Positions 1 to 9,328 of a stretch of 64,000 bases of DNA are shown here, piece after piece. This DNA comes from Aphanomyces cochlioides (lineage: Eukaryota; Oomycota; Saprolegniomycetes; Saprolegniales; Verrucalvaceae): NCBI GenBank assembly GCA_019828595.1, contig JAHQRK010000003.1, positions 1,798,001-1,862,000 of the forward strand, read 5' to 3'. The number at the start of each line of letters is the position of its first letter. The stretch's first letter is position 1. The notes beneath the pieces were generated by a model. The model worked only from the letters and a program-made list of their open reading frames with translations. It did not search any database and was not told the DNA's origin. A program made the position numbers and the translations under genes.

Positions 1-1
1 C

Positions 2-706
2 ATTTCCGGCACTGCGCTTGGGTTTACAGCTTCCCGAGGCGCCGTCGTCCTTGCTTTCATGGCTATGCAGCTTCACATTACGATTGGTTTCTCCGTCATT
101 TTGCATCCTGCTTTCTTCTACGTCGAGCGCCTCGTCCTCGGGCTTCATAAGCCTACCGACTTTACAGCTATCAACCGCAGCGACGAATTGGAAGATGACC
201 GCAAAGAAGACGCTCCAGCCGACAAAGAGTTGATTCCAGAAGACGATGAATTGTCAGACGAAAGGTCGACGACAGCGACAGTCGAGTCGATAAACAGCAG
301 TGAAGAAGAGGAAGCAAGGCCTCCTCGCCACGAGACGAAGTTTATTCAGTGCTACCTTGTCCGCACTGCCATTGTTGTCGCTTTGACTATTGTGTCGGTC
401 GCATTGCACGACCATTTTCACGATCTTGTCGACCTCGTTGGCGCTTCTTCCGTCTCGCTGAGCTGCATTATTCTCCCCATCGCCTGCTACATGCATGTCG
501 TCGAGCTGGGTATCATGGAGCGCCTCTTTTGCTGCTTTACAATTGCCGTCTGTGGCCTCTTGAGCATTTACGTGACGATCCAAAGTGCCGTGCACATGTT
601 TAGCCCGCCCCCTCCGTCCGAAATTGTGTTTCCTTTCTGCCCTCCAACCTTTCAAACGTTTTCTTACACCAACACGACGCACTACGCATCGCTTCCCCAC
701 GCTTGA
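2..706 (+). CDS. AAAP-family amino-acid transporter, C-terminal part (cut by window start)
   Basis: The frame is open from the first codon of the window and ends with TGA at 704-706, giving 234 visible residues; the start lies outside. A membrane segment near residues 15-40 ends in the motif HPAFFYVERLVLG, which resembles the HP-F--E signature of amino-acid/auxin permeases. An acidic, Ser/Glu-rich loop (about residues 60-105) follows, then three hydrophobic helices (about 118-133, 143-168, 173-198) containing VGASSVSLSCIILP, like the G(S/A)-ILP helix of that family. By family knowledge these are proton-coupled amino-acid transporters of plasma or vacuolar membrane; the substrate cannot be told. 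The long acidic loop inside the transporter core is an oomycete/protist-like insertion rather than a break. No introns are seen in the visible part. Confidence 0.75.
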   Translation: MSGTALGFTASRGAVVLAFMAMQLHITIGFSVILHPAFFYVERLVLGLHKPTDFTAINRSDELEDDRKEDAPADKELIPEDDELSDERSTTATVESINSSEEEEARPPRHETKFIQCYLVRTAIVVALTIVSVALHDHFHDLVDLVGASSVSLSCIILPIACYMHVVELGIMERLFCCFTIAVCGLLSIYVTIQSAVHMFSPPPPSEIVFPFCPPTFQTFSYTNTTHYASLPHA

Positions 707-1180
707 CGCCACTATTCAATACAATCCAAGACCCTTTAGCCTTGACCACTTTACTCTGTCATCACGGACAGCACCGTGCAAAGCGATGAATATTATTACC
801 CAGTGCGTAACATGAACTATGGCTAATACGTTGCAGAAAATCGACGAAAGAGTAATCAAGAGTTCTTCTATCCCTCTCTTCTCCCCCTTTGATCCAACAG
901 AAAGGTTAGACATCGGCATCTTCCTTAAGCATGCCAAAGAATTCAAAGTGAAATGGAGCCGCTCCCCCCCCCCGCCGCCCAAGCTGGGGGCATTTGGCAA
1001 TGGTACGACCACCCAGTCATGGGGAATCAAAGGCAGGGTGGTTAACCCAACAAGATATAGCTCAAAAACGCAGAAGAAGACATTGTAGTGTTGGCCAAAT
1101 GTCCACCGACACAGTTACATTGAAACGACCTGAATGAAACGGTGGCATTTTAAGAGGGGTGCGACTCAATTATCGGGAAA
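707..1180. other. Intergenic gap between the transporter and the EF-hand/B-box/SAM gene
   Basis: This 474-bp stretch should hold the 3' end of the transporter transcript and the promoter of the next gene. A run of ten C at 964-973 followed by GCCGCCC is the only compositional oddity. Short open frames here have no convincing coding character and no recognisable motif. Confidence 0.5.
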
Positions 1181-4100
1181 ATGCAGCCCGAGGGAGAAGC
1201 CCCAGCCGCGCCTTCTGCACCAGTCGCCGCCCCGGTGGACGCAACACCACCAAGGGTTGACAAGATGCCGTCACCAGAGGCGCTGCAGTCACTATTACCC
1301 TCAAGCAAGGGCATGGATGTCTACATTGCATTAGCTAAAGCTGACTCGGACAACGACGGCATCCTCTCCACTGCACAATTTAAGGCCACGATCGAGTCGC
1401 TTGCAATTTTAACAGCGCGTGAGAAATCCTACTTGAGTCAATCGCTAGAAGCTGGCAAAGACTCCATCGCTCTGAGTAGTTTGCAATGGCTGTACGCATC
1501 GACAGTCCACACCGAGTGGCAAAATATGTTTGCCCATCCGTTCGAAGCTGAACCTGCGACGAAGTTTGCATCGTTCCATGACGTTCTGTTCTAATGTGCT
1601 TGTCTAGGAGGACTTCAAACCATGCCCAGCCCTCTCAAGCGACAAAAGCTAGCAAAACGTTGCCCAAACAATCATCAACAACGTCACGGCCAAATCCAAC
1701 GCCACACCAGCCACGACAACCACCACCAGGAGCTAAAGATGGCATTTGGATGACCGAAGAGCAGCTCCTACGGCTCATAGAAGCAGTGCCACAGAAAAAA
1801 CACACAGCTACAGGCAAGGACCAAAGGAAGCCACAATCAAAACCACGACCTCCGCAGCAGCCCCAACAAGTAAAACCCACCACAACGCAGCCGAGGCAAC
1901 CAGTCAAGGTAGCTCTGCCCTACCTCTGGGGTAACAATGCAATCATGCGCTAGAATCCACCCACGACGGAAGGATCCAAGTCCAAGACCATGTTTATTCG
2001 GGAAGCAATTCCTCTCGCTTTGAAAAATATGACCGAGATTATGCAAATGGCGCTGCAGAGAACGCCAGGCGATACTGATGGCAGTGGCAATGAGCCTGAC
2101 ATTGGGATATGGTTGACCGAGAAAGAACTCGACCATGTCGTCGAGACTTTTCTGTCGACGTCAGCGATGCCATTGACAGCTGCGCCGTTGTCGTCTATGC
2201 CACCACTCGACATGTGCGAAACGCTCTTGGATAGCTCGACAAAATGCCATTTGTGTTTGGCAACCGCGGCGGAATTCTGGTGCTGCGAATGCACCACGGC
2301 ACTCTGTCCTGATTGTCTTCATGCCGTTGGCTGCAAACAAATGCAACACCACGTCGAAGTGTACACGCCAAGCGCCAACAAGCCCAAGCCTGCCGAGGTT
2401 CGTCGCATTGGAGCCAACAAGATGACGTTAGCCGAGGTAGAACCTCATCTTCTCGCTTTAAATTCTCACAATCTTTGTTAGAAACGTAGCCAGCTCGACT
2501 TTCTCCCCTTGACTGTCGGTGCATCCCTAGCAGCGCGATTGAGACCGACGCGAATGCATGGCGATGATACAAAAGCCCTCAAGCAGCTCTGTATGCTCGT
2601 CCGCAAGGTATCAACTCGATAATGTCGTGCAATCACTAAAGTGCCTTCAGCAAATTGAAATGCAGCCCCTTTCCAAAGTCATCTTGGACTTCCTTGGTAC
2701 GTCTCGTGAGCTTTTCTTGCTTGTTGACATGAGCAGAGCGTTCTAGTATTACAAAGTGGACACCAAACGAGCTACAATGCTTTCTCGACGTGATTCATAT
2801 CCCGTCTGGAAAGTTTGTTGAGCGAAATGTCAGTGGCGATCAATTCCTGCGACTCTCAGTTGTATGAATATTTGTTCTAGCTGTCAATGAAATGACATGA
2901 GTGGCCTAGGTTTCATTGCATGATACGTACGGCGTCGTCCAAAGTTTTCAACTTCATCGGTGTCTGTTTTACCGATCGCTCTTGGCTCTTCTCGATGAGT
3001 GGCTTCGATTCCACGGCAAGGCAAGCGTAGCCCCGCCGCCTACAGGAGCGACTACAACACCCTCTCAGCATGTCAAACCCAAAAAGAAGTTCAAGAAAGC
3101 AAAGCCAAAACATCGAGGGAAGTTTTCATGGGCATCTGTGAAACCTGAAGAGCCCCCAATTGCTGAAAAAGGCAGCAACGCTCCAAGCGATAACCAACGG
3201 CAAGAATCACTACCTGGGCGCAAACCAGCACGAACGAGACCAACTTCACCAGCCAAGCCATTTGTTTCGGTGAAGAAACTCCACTCGCAAAATGACGAAA
3301 GTCTCGTTCAAGCCATCCAAGAAGGCATGAAACACATCAACTTGGACGTCCCAACTCGATTCGAGGCCCATGAAATTTACTCGACAAACATCTCTGGAAT
3401 GCAACGGCAAGTGATGGAACTAGCGCAGCGACTTCAATTTATTCAGGGCCAAACTGCAGCTGGCATGGTTGATGCCACAATTTTGCAGTCCATCGAACAT
3501 GCCAACGAATTATTACAGCGGCTGCTCGTCATGGTATTGTTCATCTATTATTCATGCTAGTAGTTACGATTGTGTATTTAGACACCGCTTGAATTGGAGT
3601 CCAAGGCTCCTCTTCCTTTCCTCACCAAGCTCATCATTGATATCGAAGAGAAGCTGGCCAAGGTACACTTGATCGCGATTTTCAACGCATCATTTCATTC
3701 CGTCTAGAAGACGCCACGAAAATCCACGGCATCATCGCACTCTAGCCGCCCACATGTAACGCCAGCAGCATCGGTAGCTCAACGTGAAGCTCAATCCACA
3801 TCGACTTGGATTTATGAGATGGCCGAGCCAGAGAAGAATCGATATGCCAACCGAATGATCACTCCACCAGGTATACAAATCGCTGGCTCATCGTAGTGGT
3901 TCAAGGTGATGCCAGGACCGATGGACTACAACACGGACAATGCGAGAGCCTTTCCCATTGAGCGAAATACCATCGCACAGGCAAAACGAGCCACGCAAGG
4001 CCATGCTCTAGTCAAGAATATACTATCAGACCTTGGTTTCGATGACCCGAACGAACCATCTAGGTTCAAATCAGCAACTCAAGACAACGTTGACGAAGAT

Positions 4101-4490
4101 AGTGTGGTTGATCCTCCACCGTTTGACGTTGATGAATTTATTGAGCAAGAAACGATTGTCAAAGAGCCATCTGAGCTATTTGACACGTCGTTTCTCAGCA
4201 AGGAAGCCCCTAAGGAACAGAGATCCCAGTGGCAGCGACTGCGGGCCAAGTATGCACCACCAGAGGTGGCTGAGACTTTGACAATGTGTCTTTGACCGAT
4301 GCTGGTTTAGTCGAACGATGTTAAGCAAGCGATGACCGCTCTATATTACGACCATGCAACTCCCTCCAAGTCAAGAAAGACAAGCAAACCTGCAAAGAAG
4401 GCCAGCCCAAAGAAACCCGTATCAGTTTGCGAGGAGCCACAAGTGTCACAAGATTGGGCCAAGCGGATTCAAGCAAATTATAAGCCATGA
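1181..4490 (+). CDS. EF-hand / B-box zinc finger / SAM-domain scaffold-like protein, 11 exons
   Basis: My model joins exons 1181-1563, 1608-1908, 1954-2436, 2482-2607, 2642-2700, 2747-2861, 2910-3533, 3582-3662, 3708-3870, 3916-4265 and 4311-4490 (introns 34-48 nt), giving 954 residues with frame kept throughout. Visible domains: an EF-hand loop at about 55-66 (DSDNDGILSTAQ); a Pro/Gln-rich linker; a B-box-like zinc finger at about 326-361 with CHLC, CCEC, CPDC and a final HH; a SAM-like domain at about 452-525 (starts KWTPNELQCFL, contains LHDTYGVVQSF and ends LLALLDEWL); then a basic Lys/Pro-rich stretch, a helical segment and an acidic C-terminal region. Family knowledge suggests calcium-responsive protein-protein scaffolding; no enzyme motif is seen. 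The 5' splice site of intron 5 (GTCTCG at 2701) is weak: the better GTACGT at 2697 would break the frame. The start is the first ATG of the open frame. The gene ends 44 bp before a convergent neighbour. Confidence 0.8.
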
Positions 4491-4534
4491 AGTTAAAAAC
4501 AGCTTCATTACTGAAGCGAACTAGCTTGTGGCCA

Positions 4535-5354
4535 TTAAATTAAAGTCGCTTCTACGCGCAGCTTCATCACTGGGGTGAGCTTTTCGGTATAGCCGCGAAA
4601 GTGATTGTTGACAAGTTGCCGATGACTCGGTGTGTTCATGGCACAGTACGATGTCACGAGCTTGTTCGACAATGCATCGAAGTACCCGACTTCCATCATA
4701 CCATCAGCATCCGTGCATTCGTCTAGAGAGATGGGATAGTCCAAAAACCGGGCAATCAGTGTCTCCGACACTTGGAGTGGCATGCAAGTTGAAAAAGTCT
4801 CGATCACACGCCCAGCCAAAGGATGCTGGTTGTTTACCAAAGCCAAATGTCCAGAGAAATCAAAGGCAGAGGTTGACACTTGTCCGATCGTAACCAGAGA
4901 TAAGATGTTCAACTCGAGGACTCCACTTGCCTCAACGACGCCATGAACAAAACTCGTTTGCAAGTCGAGCGGTATGCCAGTCAGCACAACGGCACTCTTG
5001 AGGCCGATTGAGGTAAAGAAGACTTCGCCATAGAAGGCCTACGAATCCGTAAGAGTATGACTATGATACCTCGATGTTTCGTACCATACTTGCTGGCGTC
5101 AATCCTTCCTCTCGCATTGCATCTTGTCGCGATGGGTCCAATGCTAACCACCAGTCATGTTCGAGAGTGCGCCAAAACCGTGTACACCTCAAGAGGCGAC
5201 AAGCACGTCGGTGGGTCGGCCATGCTTGTATTTGACATTCTTTTGAGCAGTAAGCTGTCCACTGGCATCGCACGCAGCATCTCAAAGCATGAGGAGCAAC
5301 CCTGGCGCAACAAACATTCGAACAGTTGTCAGCCATGATGTGGGGAATGAACAT
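4535..5354 (-). CDS. MYND-type zinc finger protein, 2 exons
   Basis: Exon 1 is 5354-5070 and exon 2 is 5038-4535, joined across a 31-nt GT-AG intron (5039-5069), giving about 267 nt-triplets coding for 262 residues. The MYND finger lies at about residues 11-52: C11, C15, C27, C30, then YCSKECQIQAWPTH and a final C52, matching the C-C-C-C-YCS-C-H-C layout. MYND fingers bind proline-rich peptides, often in chromatin or methyltransferase proteins, but no SET domain is seen; the remaining 210 residues have no motif I recognise. A second Met at residue 7 is an equally possible start. It is convergent with the B-box/SAM gene. Its upstream side carries repeated TTTTAAAT motifs. Confidence 0.75.
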
Positions 5355-5519
5355 GGCATTTGGAAAGAGTGAAACATTTTAAATACATTTGATATTCTAG
5401 ATGCATGCTCTAAATGTTTTAAATGTCTCTGAAGCAGCGCTTGTATGGACAAGAGTAACATTTTAAATACTTTTAAATTGCATTTCAAGCATACCAACGT
5501 ATTTTAAATACCAAATGTA
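5355..5519. promoter_or_regulatory. AT-rich upstream region of the MYND gene with repeated TTTTAAAT motifs
   Basis: ATTTTAAATAC or close variants occur at about 5376, 5415, 5460 and 5500 within 150 bp, together with TTTTAAATTGC. The block lies immediately 5' of the MYND gene and ends where the inverted repeat begins. A similar motif (CATTTTAAATG and its reverse) is found upstream of the large gene in the 6-kb units, so it may be a core promoter element. Function is inferred from position only. Confidence 0.3.
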
Positions 5520-6123
5520 TATTGTGCGTTCTACTTGAAATTTCCCCGATCGATTCATTGAATCGATCAGTCGAAATCGACCGAGCAATCGCCAGACCTC
5601 TATAAAATAATATTCATGTATTTGTTTTGGAAGTTTCCCAAAATTTGAAGACCACTGAAGACAGAGCAAGCAAGAGAGCATGGAAGACGAGAGCAAGAAA
5701 GCATTGATAACCTCGCTGTGGCGATGCACCCACAGCAGCACGAGCAGATCAGCTGCTCACCATCAACCAGACGTGCTCGAACTCCCGTCAGACACTTGTC
5801 CCCAGAGCAATACAGTTCTCGTCCTGGTTTACCGACAGACATAACTTCACTTACACCATCCAAACAGGTACTCCAGCAGTGATAAACCCCGCCAGTCCAT
5901 GAACCAACGACTATAAGCCCAAAGAGCTTTTGGTCGTGCGGTTCTCTGAGCTCCAGTTTGGATGATAAACTCTTAAATTCGATAACGAAATTGTTCATTC
6001 CAAATATTCATTTTTAAGATGTATATAATTTGATGGGGGGTCCTTCTCGTCGAGCAGACTGTATTTTCTTTTGACCAATGAAAATGCAGCGTCGATTTTT
6101 CGAACGGTTTGGATATCTCTCGA
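5520..6123 (+). repeat. Left arm of a long inverted repeat (604 bp)
   Basis: This arm is the near-perfect reverse complement of 10102-10653. The outer end starts TATTGTGCGTTCTACTTG and the right arm ends with its complement. The left arm carries about 50 bp (around 5553-5605) absent from the right arm. TA lies directly outside TTGTGCG on the left and directly outside CGCACAA on the right, compatible with a TA target duplication. Arms this long around 4 kb fit a terminal inverted repeat transposon or a fold-back structure, but no matching transposase is seen between them. Confidence 0.8.
5724..5867 (+). other. Exon-like open frame inside the left inverted-repeat arm
   Basis: Forty-eight codons starting MHPQQHEQISC and ending LTPSKQ, followed at once by the possible splice donor GTACTC. 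The same 144 bp is kept without indels in the right arm (complement of 10358-10501), and the frame is basic and Pro/Ser/Thr-rich. It could be a first exon of a transposon or host gene captured in both arms. The antisense frame (132 residues at 5998-5600) is also open, so coding is uncertain. Confidence 0.3.
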
Positions 6124-6165
6124 AAGCCGACCGAATCCGGCAAATTTGGCCAGAATTGACAATAT
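6121..6165 (-). repeat. 45-bp inverted copy of the recombinase leader
   Basis: This 45-bp stretch is the reverse complement of 7177-7221 with only two mismatches; the partner lies just upstream of the Crypton recombinase ATG. It abuts the inner end of the left inverted-repeat arm, so the repeat arm appears to have joined a piece of Crypton leader here. Confidence 0.75.
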
Positions 6166-6228
6166 TGGTGCGATTGGAGATTGATACAAAAAACGAATCC
6201 AAATTGGGAAATTTCTAGCGAATCCACA

Positions 6229-6611
6229 ATACTGACAGAAAGAAGGTAAAGCCTTGGTGATCTGTGATATTCAGAAATCATCCTTTATTTTGATTCCGAC
6301 GATCCACTGGAAGGCTAGAACCGACATATATAATGGACGCGTTTGCTCGCGTTTAGTGGAAAATACTGGCTGATTAGTCTGCACAAACCTTTCGGCCGAG
6401 CGTGCCAACATAGATTCATCGACGGACCGCCTATTCATCAATATTGCTATTTCTACTTTTAGTCGCAGCGATCTTTGGTTGATTGTGGAAATATTAGTGT
6501 GTCTTCAGTCAACGAGTGAATTGCAATCAAGTCCATCCTTTCTTGTTCATAAGCCGTCCCTATCAGCTGTTTGAGATCAAACATCGCAGGAGTCATTCTC
6601 GGTGACATTTC
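6229..6611 (-). repeat. Solo 383-bp fragment of the 6-kb unit
   Basis: The sequence matches the first about 383 bp of each M copy (for example 18785-19167) with very few changes. Homology begins exactly at ATACTGACAG, which is also the unit-to-unit junction in the tandem array, and stops at GACATTTC. The solo piece thus has one end at the true unit boundary and one internal end. It shares a base with P1 (GTCC at 6525) that differs in the M copies. Confidence 0.9.
6271..6608 (-). pseudogene. Gene fragment of unknown family, copy in the solo repeat
   Basis: On the minus strand a 49-codon frame starts at 6608 (MSPRMTPAMFDLKQLIGTAY) and stops TAA at 6459-6461. A second coding-like frame resumes at 6430 and runs to TGA at 6271 (RSVDESMLARSAERF ... 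WIVGIKIKDDF). The two would join through a 26-nt GT-AG segment but for the in-frame TAA, so this looks like a decayed two-part coding fragment. The family is not recognised. The same fragment ends every 6-kb unit. Confidence 0.5.
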
Positions 6612-6842
6612 GGTGAAGCGCTAAAAATCAAACAGCGCTCGACAGGAAGCCAAGACCAAGGAAAAGGATGAAGTGCGCATTACACCTCCTGATATATTTG
6701 ACGAAATTGATCCTAGATGTGGCAGTATTTTTAAAACATAATGGGAGCACTAAACAACAAGCTATAGGGCAAAATGAACAACGTCGACCAACAAACCACG
6801 ACATGGCGTTGGCTGGAAAAGATGCAACCATCTAAGTTCTTG
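6612..6842. other. Transposon-debris spacer
   Basis: A short coding-like stretch (6624-6740, + strand, reading KSNSARQEAKTKEKDEVRI and on to TAA) runs straight into the inverted coiled-coil fragments. Stops soon interrupt all frames. I see no recognisable gene. Confidence 0.35.
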
Positions 6843-7079
6843 CAGAGTGAATTGGAATCCAAGACTCGTAAACTAGAGACGCTGCCCAGCCTACAACTCG
6901 AGTGTTGTGGACAAAAAGACAAAATTAGGCTTAGCAACCAAATGCATGACATCTTTTCCCGCCAACGCCTCGTTGTGCATTTGGTTTGTCAGCTTAATTT
7001 TGACTTCTTGTTCACGACACTCGCGTTGTTGGTTTGTCAGCGTTTCTAGTTCTCGAGTCTTCGATTCCAATTCACTCTC
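6843..7079. repeat. Inverted duplication of a coiled-coil coding fragment
   Basis: Bases 6843-6950 read on the + strand and 6972-7079 read on the - strand encode the same heptad-like peptide: QSELESKTRKLETLPS on + and ESELESKTRELETLTNQ on -, each followed by a QMH motif. The arms are about 108 bp and about 80% identical. A shared short piece (GCGTTGGC-GGAAAAGATG) flanks them at 6806 and, inverted, near 6949-6968, so the parent was a coiled-coil gene with about 50-codon tandem repeats, now broken and partly inverted. Confidence 0.65.
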
Positions 7080-7176
7080 CAGGAGCTCGATGGTTCCTCC
7101 TTTTCTGCCAACACCTCGCGGACTCTGAGGGGTAGTTGAAGTTTTGAGTTGAATCCATGTTTAAAATGTCGTATAA

Positions 7177-7221
7177 ATATTGTCAATTCTGGCCATATTT
7201 GCCGGATTCGGTCGGTTTTCG
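7177..7221 (+). repeat. Partner of the 45-bp inverted repeat, in the recombinase leader
   Basis: Reverse complement of 6121-6165. It ends 6 bp before the tandem ATGs of the recombinase pseudogene. Confidence 0.75.
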
Positions 7222-7227
7222 TTGAAT

Positions 7228-9260
7228 ATGATGGATATTCCCAGTGATGGCAACACACTCGCTCAAAGGACTCGTCCGTCAAACACAGCAAACGCAAAGG
7301 TGAACGCCATAAATGCGTTCAAGCGGTGGGTTGCATCTGAAAACGTTCCGTTCGACCACGTTTTGCAATGTATTTCAAAGGATTCAACAGCTGCGGTTTT
7401 GGAAGCTGTCATGGATAAGTTCGGCGTTTTCCTTGCGTTTGACGAAGGCGACCGTGGCCGCAAGCTTGCTAAGACGTCAGTCATACAATACTACAGACAA
7501 ACTAAGAACTGGATACTTGAGGTAAACCCCCACTTGAAAGCCACAATACAGGATCGTTTGCAAAAAATGGCTCAAACGCTCGACAAATACTGCAAGCGAC
7601 GCGAATCAGGTAACATTGTTAAGAAAGCGCACGCATGTACAAAGGACGAATTGAAAACACTCACGTCACACATCTATAAAAGCGCTATGTGTTTGACCGA
7701 TTATCAAGACGCTGCTATGCTAATCCTACTCTGGCATTGCTTTGGGCGAGCGTCTGATCTTGAACAAGTCCAGCAGCAACACCTAGGGATCGCTCCAGGT
7801 GGTGTTCTCACAGTCACCTTCGTACGAATCAAGACGACAGACGAACAAGCGCTTTCACTCTTTCCTGACGCATGTGCTGAGACGTGTCCACTGCTCGCTT
7901 GCGCGTTGGCTCTTCTTTGCAAGAAGTCGCCGCATCAAGCGCTGCTGAGCCATTTACCCCAATCTAAGAGTGTGGAAACAATTGAGTATGGCCAAGGTGT
8001 ACCACTTGTCGCACTGCTTGACCCTTTGGTAGCACTGAATGCTGGAGTATCAGATGCTACCCCAACCACGTCGATTGGCACAAGCGCTGGCGTCCATGCG
8101 TACATCAATCGAGTACTCAAGCGAGTCGTTGGTTCCTCCAAATTGATACAAGACATGACGTCCCACAGCTTTCGACGTGGTGGCGCGCAGCACGCTAATG
8201 CTGACAGTTCCATCCAGTTGTAGTGGATTTTCGACCGTGGCGCATGGAATCTGACTTCCACAAACAAGCGTTTGCATACATATGCAACACGTCTACAGAA
8301 GATCAGAAGATTGCCAAAGTGCTTAGCGGATAGCCATCAGAGAGCACGATTCAAATGCCTACCTTGGAGGGCTTGAGTGCAACCGAGAGAACGGTGGTGG
8401 ATCGCGCTCGCAATATACTGTTCGCGAATAGCAGTGGCTTGGCCAGTGATTGCTACAATGTGGCTCACAACGTCTTGGACTTGCTGATGGCTGCTTTGCT
8501 TGCGCACTTCCCAAATCTTCGACGACTTAATTCAGCTGGACCAGTCGTCGTCAAAGTCGAGCATGCGTTCCGCGCTGTTGGAGTCGAGTGTGAAGATGTC
8601 TTGTTGTTGACTTTAAAGGTCATGCAGCCGCATGAGAGACGCATATCCACGCACCACAGCCCACGTCACGGCGAGTCACCAAGCAAGAAAGCCAGCATGT
8701 ATCAGCAAGACACAATCATCAAAGAGCTGGTTTCAATCAACAAGGCGCTTCACGGGAGACTTGATGCGATTGAGGAGCGGCTAGGTGTTCGTCGTCCAGT
8801 GCCACCGGTCGAGCCACGAGACATCAATCAGGAGCCTCAAACGACGAAACGTCGGAAAGCAGCAGTCATGTCGTTGGCAGATACATGGTTCGAATCGTAC
8901 ACAGCAACACCAAGGCCGTGGCTCCAAAACATTAGCCGCCAAGCGAAGTCAGAGATGAAAGCAATCGTCGGATACATGAAGCTCTTCATTGACGAGATGC
9001 AATTGATTGAACAATCACCAAGCTTCCGAGAAGATGTACTTCGCTGCGGCATTCAAGCTCAAACCAAGCTTCTTGAGTTCGTCAGCCAGAGAGCGCCAAA
9101 CGTTAAGAGCAGAGGAACAGTACATCGCGAAATGCGCAGGATTCATCGATCTGGAGCGCTCAACCATCTTGTCGTAATGTATCAGCAGCGCCAAGTTTGT
9201 GGGGAAATTGTAGACTCAACACCGAAGGCTCACATGCCCGACATCAACCATCAAGAGTAG
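7228..9260 (+). pseudogene. Crypton-type tyrosine recombinase, decayed
   Basis: The frame from ATG 7228 (MMDIPSDGN) encodes an N-terminal helical region and a tyrosine-recombinase core: the first catalytic Arg in WHCFGRASDLEQ (codon 7747-7749), and HSFRRGGAQHAN with His at 8164-8166 and Arg at 8173-8175. TAG at 8221 replaces what was probably CAG; WIFDRGAWNLTSTNK follows in the same frame; one base is missing near 8270; then FAYICNTSTEDQKIAKVLSG resumes in another frame, with the candidate nucleophile Tyr at 8277-8279, and TAG at 8331 probably replaces TGG. The rest stays open to 9260 and includes a coiled-coil-like stretch and basic TKRRKAA. Order and spacing (Arg, His-x-x-Arg, Tyr about 37 residues on) fit Cryptons, which move by recombination without transposase. 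Two nonsense codons and a frameshift make it inactive. Confidence 0.85.
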
Positions 9261-9328
9261 TAGCGACGACTGGAGTCGAACCAGTACAACTAACATTTAC
9301 ATGTCAGACCCTCCGAGGGTACGTCGCT
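9261..9328 (-). tRNA. tRNA-like sequence, probably degenerate
   Basis: On the minus strand AGCGACG (9328-9322) pairs perfectly with CGTCGCT (9268-9262) as a 7-bp acceptor stem. ACTGG-TTCGACT-CCAGT forms a perfect 5-bp T arm containing the pol III B-box GGTTCGACTCC. A short CCCTC/GGAGGG hairpin sits where the D arm should be, and CTGAC/GTTAG could form an anticodon stem with an 8-nt loop. The total of 68 nt is short, the A box is missing, and the anticodon cannot be assigned. It directly follows the recombinase stop codon. It may be a decayed tRNA, a tRNA-derived element, or an unusual arm-shortened tRNA. Confidence 0.35.

Noticed and set aside
5600..5998. Cys-rich 132-codon frame in the left inverted-repeat arm
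   Set aside because: Antisense to an exon-like frame; the cysteine richness comes from CAGCAG-type repeats on the other strand.
6229..6611. Solo LTR of a retrotransposon
   Set aside because: The 383-bp sequence occurs once per unit, not at both ends, lacks TG...CA ends, and no gag/pol frame is present.
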